From Prostheceraeus crozeri (lineage: Eukaryota > Platyhelminthes > Polycladida > Euryleptidae): a DNA stretch of 64,000 nucleotides. Each line of letters starts with the position of its first letter. Position 1 is the first letter of the stretch. The notes under the pieces were generated by a model. The model saw nothing but the letters and a program-made list of their open reading frames with translations. It was not told the origin of the DNA and made no database searches. Position numbers and translations under genes: made by a program. Shown here one piece after another: positions 57,443-64,000 of the stretch. The DNA lies in contig CAJQUW010003203.1 of assembly GCA_907163375.1 (NCBI GenBank), positions 372,001 to 436,000 on the forward strand, read 5' to 3'.

Positions 57443-58131
57443 AGATGTATGCTGTTAATGAATGTGAGCCTTTTGAATTTTAAGTTATCCTGTACTTTCG
57501 TTGATTATCAGTTTATTACTATCTGATGATCGGTTGTGTGAACATGTATATAGTCGAGGATGGATTCCCAGTATGTCAGAAATCACTTGTGTCATAATAC
57601 ACGTGTTCTTACCAACCTTCAAGAAAAATCTTTAAATAGATGTATCATTTTTGAACTGAAAGTCATACTCTCTTGAGTGTAGACTTTGAAGAAATTCATG
57701 CAGTTGTACAGCGCTTTGAAATATTTTCCGAGGAAATTTATTGACAGTGCTTACTTGTTTAGCAATGTATGGATCATGGTTTATTATCTTGCTGCCGTAA
57801 AATCAAACGACGACATATTCCTTTTTGAAGAACTTGCATTTTGCAGACATCTCTGGGTCATCCCATGCAAGCCTTCTATAATTTAAAGAATCGTGACTAA
57901 AACTACGGATTCATGTCGAACATAGATTGTGCCGCTTCATTGAGTGCTGTAATATTGTAGTTGGTTGCTGTAACTGGGTCTGGTTTTGGCTGAAGTTCCA
58001 CTTTATTGTAATTCTCTTTATCTCTTGTACACATATTAAAAGTGACAGCTAGCGGTAGTAGTAATAAAACGGCGAACACACGACCGGCGCCCCCCCCCTC
58101 GAAAACGAAAGAGTGTGAGACTCGGGTGAGT
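57443..58131. other. PLE-8 3' region and unassigned DNA
   Basis: Contains the hammerhead relic near 57523-57555 and a C-run at 58090-58098. No gene is recognised. An open frame of 66 codons (57686-57886) lacks motifs. Confidence 0.4.
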
Positions 58132-58195
58132 TGGCCTAGGTTGACGTGGGCGACCGCCTAGGTTGACGTGGGCGACCGTCTAGGTTGTCGTGGAT
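58132..58195. repeat. Short minisatellite, unit about 23 bp
   Basis: Three imperfect units of cctaggttgacgtgggcgac (third: tctaggttgtcgtggatgg) immediately precede the satellite array. Confidence 0.8.
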
Positions 58196-58199
58196 GGTG

Positions 58200-61100
58200 A
58201 AACGGACTTTAGATTCGTGATGAGCGTAAAATTCTGCATCGGTATGGTGAATTTCAAGTCAATCGGAGAGAAAAAATTTTCAACATTTTTCGAAAAAACG
58301 ACAGAGTTAGAATTTTGGACGTTTTGGTCTGTAGCGCCAAAACGAAGCATCGGATGGGAAAACGGAGGCCAGATTTGGATTCAGCGTGGAATTCTGCATC
58401 GGTATGGTGAATTTGAAAGCAATCGGAGAGAAAAAATTTTCGCTGACGTCCCCCCCCTCGGGAGAGCTAGCTTCGATCTTGGCTTCCAGTGGACGGATTT
58501 TGTCGTGCAATAGCTCGTTTGAAAGCTAAGAGTGAGACAAATTCACTGAAAGAAACGCCTTGTTCATATCTGTCTTCGTCGTCGTTTAGATGTGAGACGC
58601 CATTTAAGATTTTGGGAGATTGTCGAAAAAACGACAGAGTTAGAATTTTGGACGTTTTGGTCTGTAGCGCCAAAACGAAGCATCGGATGGGAAAACGGAT
58701 TTCAGATTTGGAATCAGCGTCAAATTCTCTGTCAACATGGTGAGTTTCAAGTCAATCGGCGAGAAACAATTTTCAACATTTTTCGGAAAAACGACAGAGT
58801 TAGAATTTGGGACGTTTTGGTCTGTAGCGCCAAAACGAAGCATCGGATGGGAAAACGGAGGCCAGATTTGGATTCAGCGTGGAATTCTGCATCGGTATGG
58901 TGAATTTGAAAGCAATCGGAGAGAAAAAATTTTCGCTGACGTCCCCCCCCCTCGGGAGAGCTAGCTTCGATCTTGGCTTCCAGTGGACGGATTTTGTCGT
59001 GCAATAGCTCGTTTGAAAGCTAAGAGTGAGACAAATTCACTGAAAGAAACGCCTTGTTCATATCTGTCTTCGTCGTCGTTTAGATGTGAGACGCCATTTA
59101 AGATTTTGGGAGATTGTCGAAAAAACGACAGAGTTAGAATTTTGGACGTTTTGGTCTGTAGCGCCAAAACGAAGCATCGGATGGGAAAACGGATTTCAGA
59201 TTTGGAATCAGCGTCAAATTCTCTGTCAACATGGTGAGTTTCAAGTCAATCGGCGAGAAACAATTTTCAACATTTTTCGGAAAAACGACAGAGTTAGAAT
59301 TTGGGACGTTTTGGTCTGTAGCGCCAAAACGAAGCATCGGATGGGAAAACGGAGGCCAGATTTGGATTCAGCGTGGAATTCTGCATCGGTATGGTGAATT
59401 TGAAAGCAATCGGAGAGAAAAAATTTTCGCTGACGTCCCCCCCCTCGGGAGAGCTAGCTTCGATCTTGGCTTCCAGTGGACGGATTTTGTCGTGCAATAG
59501 CTCGTTTGAAAGCTAAGAGTGAGACAAATTCACTGAAAGAAACGCCTTGTTCATATCTGTCTTCGTCGTCGTTTAGATGTGAGACGCCATTTAAGATTTT
59601 GGGAGATTGGCGAAAAAACGACAGAGTTAGAATTTTGGACGTTTTGGTCTGTAGCGCCAAAACGAAGCATCGGATGGGAAAACGGAGGCCAGATTTGGAT
59701 TCAGCGTGGAATTCTGCATCGGTATGGTGAATTTGAAAGCAATCGGAGAGAAAAAATTTTCGCTGACGTCCCCCCCCCTCGGGAGAGCTAGCTTCGATCT
59801 TGGCTTCCAGTGGACGGATTTTGTCGTGCAATAGCTCGTTTGAAAGCTAAGAGTGAGACAAATTCACTGAAAGAAACGCCTTGTTCATATCTGTCTTCGT
59901 CGTCGTTTAGATGTGAGACGCCATTTAAGATTTTGGGAGATTGTCGAAAAAACGACAGAGTTAGAATTTTGGACGTTTTGGTCTGTAGCGCCAAAACGAA
60001 GCATCGGATGGGAAAACGGATTTCAGATTTGGAATCAGCGTCAAATTCTCTGTCAACATGGTGAGTTTCAAGTCAATCGGCGAGAAACAATTTTCAACAT
60101 TTTTCGGAAAAACGACAGAGTTAGAATTTGGGACGTTTTGGTCTGTAGCGCCAAAACGAAGCATCGGATGGGAAAACGGAGGCCAGATTTGGATTCAGCG
60201 TGGAATTCTGCATCGGTATGGTGAATTTGAAAGCAATCGGAGAGAAAAAATTTTCGCTGACGTCCCCCCCCTCGGGAGAGCTAGCTTCGATCTTGGCTTC
60301 CAGTGGACGGATTTTGTCGTGCAATAGCTCGTTTGAAAGCTAAGAGTGAGACAAATTCACTGAAAGAAACGCCTTGTTCATATCTGTCTTCGTCGTCGTT
60401 TAGATGTGAGACGCCATTTAAGATTTTGGGAGATTGTCGAAAAAACGACAGAGTTAGAATTTTGGACGTTTTGGTCTGTAGCGCCAAAACGAAGCATCGG
60501 ATGGGAAAACGGATTTCAGATTTGGAATCAGCGTCAAATTCTCTGTCAACATGGTGAGTTTCAAGTCAATCGGCGAGAAACAATTTTCAACATTTTTCGG
60601 AAAAACGACAGAGTTAGAATTTGGGACGTTTTGGTCTGTAGCGCCAAAACGAAGCATCGGATGGGAAAACGGAGGCCAGATTTGGATTCAGCGTGGAATT
60701 CTGCATCGGTATGGTGAATTTGAAAGCAATCGGAGAGAAAAAATTTTCGCTGACGTCCCCCCCCCTCGGGAGAGCTAGCTTCGATCTTGGCTTCCAGTGG
60801 ACGGATTTTGTCGTGCAATAGCTCGTTTGAAAGCTAAGAGTGAGACAAATTCACTGAAAGAAACGCCTTGTTCATATCTGTCTTCGTCGTCGTTTAGATG
60901 TGAGACGCCATTTAAGATTTTGGGAGATTGTCGAAAAAACGACAGAGTTAGAATTTTGGACGTTTTGGTCTGTAGCGCCAAAACGAAGCATCGGATGGGA
61001 AAACGGATTTCAGATTTGGAATCAGCGTCAAATTCTCTGTCAACATGGTGAGTTTCAAGTCAATCGGCGAGAAACAATTTTCAACATTTTTCGGAAAAAC

Positions 61101-64000
61101 GACAGAGTTAGAATTTGGGACGTTTTGGTCTGTAGCGCCAAAACGAAGCATCGGATGGGAAAACGGAGGCCAGATTTGGATTCAGCGTGGAATTCTGCAT
61201 CGGTATGGTGAATTTGAAAGCAATCGGAGAGAAAAAATTTTCGCTGACGTCCCCCCCCTCGGGAGAGCTAGCTTCGATCTTGGCTTCCAGTGGACGGATT
61301 TTGTCGTGCAATAGCTCGTTTGAAAGCTAAGAGTGAGACAAATTCACTGAAAGAAACGCCTTGTTCATATCTGTCTTCGTCGTCGTTTAGATGTGAGACG
61401 CCATTTAAGATTTTGGGAGATTGTCGAAAAAACGACAGAGTTAGAATTTTGGACGTTTTGGTCTGTAGCGCCAAAACGAAGCATCGGATGGGAAAACGGA
61501 TTTCAGATTTGGAATCAGCGTCAAATTCTCTGTCAACATGGTGAGTTTCAAGTCAATCGGCGAGAAACAATTTTCAACATTTTTCGGAAAAACGACAGAG
61601 TTAGAATTTGGGACGTTTTGGTCTGTAGCGCCAAAACGAAGCATCGGATGGGAAAACGGAGGCCAGATTTGGATTCAGCGTGGAATTCTGCATCGGTATG
61701 GTGAATTTGAAAGCAATCGGAGAGAAAAAATTTTCGCTGACGTCCCCCCCCTCGGGAGAGCTAGCTTCGATCTTGGCTTCCAGTGGACGGATTTTGTCGT
61801 GCAATAGCTCGTTTGAAAGCTAAGAGTGAGACAAATTCACTGAAAGAAACGCCTTGTTCATATCTGTCTTCGTCGTCGTTTAGATGTGAGACGCCATTTA
61901 AGATTTTGGGAGATTGGCGAAAAAACGACAGAGTTAGAATTTTGGACGTTTTGGTCTGTAGCGCCAAAACGAAGCATCGGATGGGAAAACGGATTTCAGA
62001 TTTGGAATCAGCGTCAAATTCTCTGTCAACATGGTGAGTTTCAAGTCAATCGGCGAGAAACAATTTTCAACATTTTTCGGAAAAACGACAGAGTTAGAAT
62101 TTGGGACGTTTTGGTCTGTAGCGCCAAAACGAAGCATCGGATGGGAAAACGGAGGCCAGATTTGGATTCAGCGTGGAATTCTGCATCGGTATGGTGAATT
62201 TGAAAGCAATCGGAGAGAAAAAATTTTCGCTGACGTCCCCCCCCCTCGGGAGAGCTAGCTTCGATCTTGGCTTCCAGTGGACGGATTTTGTCGTGCAATA
62301 GCTCGTTTGAAAGCTAAGAGTGAGACAAATTCACTGAAAGAAACGCCTTGTTCATATCTGTCTTCGTCGTCGTTTAGATGTGAGACGCCATTTAAGATTT
62401 TGGGAGATTGTCGAAAAAACGACAGAGTTAGAATTTTGGACGTTTTGGTCTGTAGCGCCAAAACGAAGCATCGGATGGGAAAACGGATTTCAGATTTGGA
62501 ATCAGCGTCAAATTCTCTGTCAACATGGTGAGTTTCAAGTCAATCGGCGAGAAACAATTTTCAACATTTTTCGGAAAAACGACAGAGTTAGAATTTGGGA
62601 CGTTTTGGTCTGTAGCGCCAAAACGAAGCATCGGATGGGAAAACGGAGGCCAGATTTGGATTCAGCGTGGAATTCTGCATCGGTATGGTGAATTTGAAAG
62701 CAATCGGAGAGAAAAAATTTTCGCTGACGTCCCCCCCCTCGGGAGAGCTAGCTTCGATCTTGGCTTCCAGTGGACGGATTTTGTCGTGCAATAGCTCGTT
62801 TGAAAGCTAAGAGTGAGACAAATTCACTGAAAGAAACGCCTTGTTCATATCTGTCTTCGTCGTCGTTTAGATGTGAGACGCCATTTAAGATTTTGGGAGA
62901 TTGTCGAAAAAACGACAGAGTTAGAATTTTGGACGTTTTGGTCTGTAGCGCCAAAACGAAGCATCGGATGGGAAAACGGATTTCAGATTTGGAATCAGCG
63001 TCAAATTCTCTGTCAACATGGTGAGTTTCAAGTCAATCGGCGAGAAACAATTTTCAACATTTTTCGGAAAAACGACAGAGTTAGAATTTGGGACGTTTTG
63101 GTCTGTAGCGCCAAAACGAAGCATCGGATGGGAAAACGGAGGCCAGATTTGGATTCAGCGTGGAATTCTGCATCGGTATGGTGAATTTGAAAGCAATCGG
63201 AGAGAAAAAATTTTCGCTGACGTCCCCCCCCTCGGGAGAGCTAGCTTCGATCTTGGCTTCCAGTGGACGGATTTTGTCGTGCAATAGCTCGTTTGAAAGC
63301 TAAGAGTGAGACAAATTCACTGAAAGAAACGCCTTGTTCATATCTGTCTTCGTCGTCGTTTAGATGTGAGACGCCATTTAAGATTTTGGGAGATTGTCGA
63401 AAAAACGACAGAGTTAGAATTTTGGACGTTTTGGTCTGTAGCGCCAAAACGAAGCATCGGATGGGAAAACGGATTTCAGATTTGGAATCAGCGTCAAATT
63501 CTCTGTCAACATGGTGAGTTTCAAGTCAATCGGCGAGAAACAATTTTCAACATTTTTCGGAAAAACGACAGAGTTAGAATTTGGGACGTTTTGGTCTGTA
63601 GCGCCAAAACGAAGCATCGGATGGGAAAACGGAGGCCAGATTTGGATTCAGCGTGGAATTCTGCATCGGTATGGTGAATTTGAAAGCAATCGGAGAGAAA
63701 AAATTTTCGCTGACGTCCCCCCCCCTCGGGAGAGCTAGCTTCGATCTTGGCTTCCAGTGGACGGATTTTGTCGTGCAATAGCTCGTTTGAAAGCTAAGAG
63801 TGAGACAAATTCACTGAAAGAAACGCCTTGTTCATATCTGTCTTCGTCGTCGTTTAGATGTGAGACGCCATTTAAGATTTTGGGAGATTGTCGAAAAAAC
63901 GACAGAGTTAGAATTTTGGACGTTTTGGTCTGTAGCGCCAAAACGAAGCATCGGATGGGAAAACGGATTTCAGATTTGGAATCAGCGTCAAATTCTCTGT
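58200..64000. repeat. 493-bp higher-order satellite array, continues beyond the window
   Basis: About 11.5 units with a period of 493-494 bp and very high identity. The extra base comes from a C-run of 7 or 8. Within a unit, a block of about 159 bp ending catcggatgggaaaacgg occurs twice and is followed by a third, diverged block with the C-run, so the array is a higher-order repeat of related sub-blocks. One unit (59476-59810) is only 334 bp and lacks one 159-bp block. The first unit (58200-58490) is variant and lies at the array edge. Open frames of 67-103 codons in all directions are by-products of repetition. I see no splice or protein signal to suggest coding. Confidence 0.9.

Noticed and set aside
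58489..63941. Dozens of repeated 67-103-codon frames in the satellite
   Set aside because: All are identical by-products of the 493-bp repeat, lie on both strands and have no domain or splice evidence.

Overview
This is AT-rich nuclear DNA from an animal, most likely a marine invertebrate. It has no operons and almost no host genes, and it is built mainly from nested selfish elements: Penelope-like retroelements (PLEs), CR1/jockey-type LINEs, pogo, Tc1, hAT and Crypton-type DNA elements, hammerhead-ribozyme repeats, TA microsatellites and a satellite. The only host-type protein sequences are a 5' piece of a tyrosinase and a histone H3, and both lie inside a transposon. The tyrosinase has the Cys-rich N-terminus and overall pattern of chordate-like tyrosinases, a weak hint of a deuterostome. 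I cannot name the species.

Layout. 1-6.5 kb: a minus-strand LINE (LINE-A) split by a plus-strand LINE (LINE-B). 6.5-18.5 kb: an array of six copies of one PLE family, four minus and two plus, bounded by TA repeats. 18.5-20.1 kb: PLE scraps and unassigned DNA. 20.1-24.5 kb: LINE-C, whose ORF1 is split by a 3,537-bp pogo/Tigger-type transposon with TA target duplication. That transposon carries its transposase, a tyrosinase fragment and a complete H3 coding sequence fused in frame behind the transposase catalytic domain. 25-27.3 kb: a foldback PLE derivative and a Tc1 relic. 27.4-37.2 kb: at least five more PLE lineages, most in inverted arrangements and next to TA repeats. 39.4-40.6 kb: a Crypton-type tyrosine recombinase relic. 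43-48.6 kb: foldback PLE derivatives, short near-perfect hairpins and a LINE tail. 51.3-52.3 kb: a gutted hAT element. 52.5-54.2 kb: a 303-bp tandem repeat that joins a tRNA-like Pol III head to a hammerhead ribozyme. 54.5-57.4 kb: a PLE split by a 2.1-kb insert with inverted ends. 58.2-64 kb: a 493-bp higher-order satellite that runs off the window.

How the parts relate. The PLEs supply reverse transcriptase plus GIY-YIG endonuclease. Hammerhead or hammerhead-like motifs lie just downstream of the endonuclease in several PLE lineages, and the non-autonomous ribozyme repeats sit in the same TA-microsatellite context. The simplest reading is that the ribozyme repeats are mobilised by PLE enzymes. 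The two most notable loci are the gene-capturing pogo element (20919-24455) and the tRNA-like plus hammerhead array (52.5-54.2 kb).
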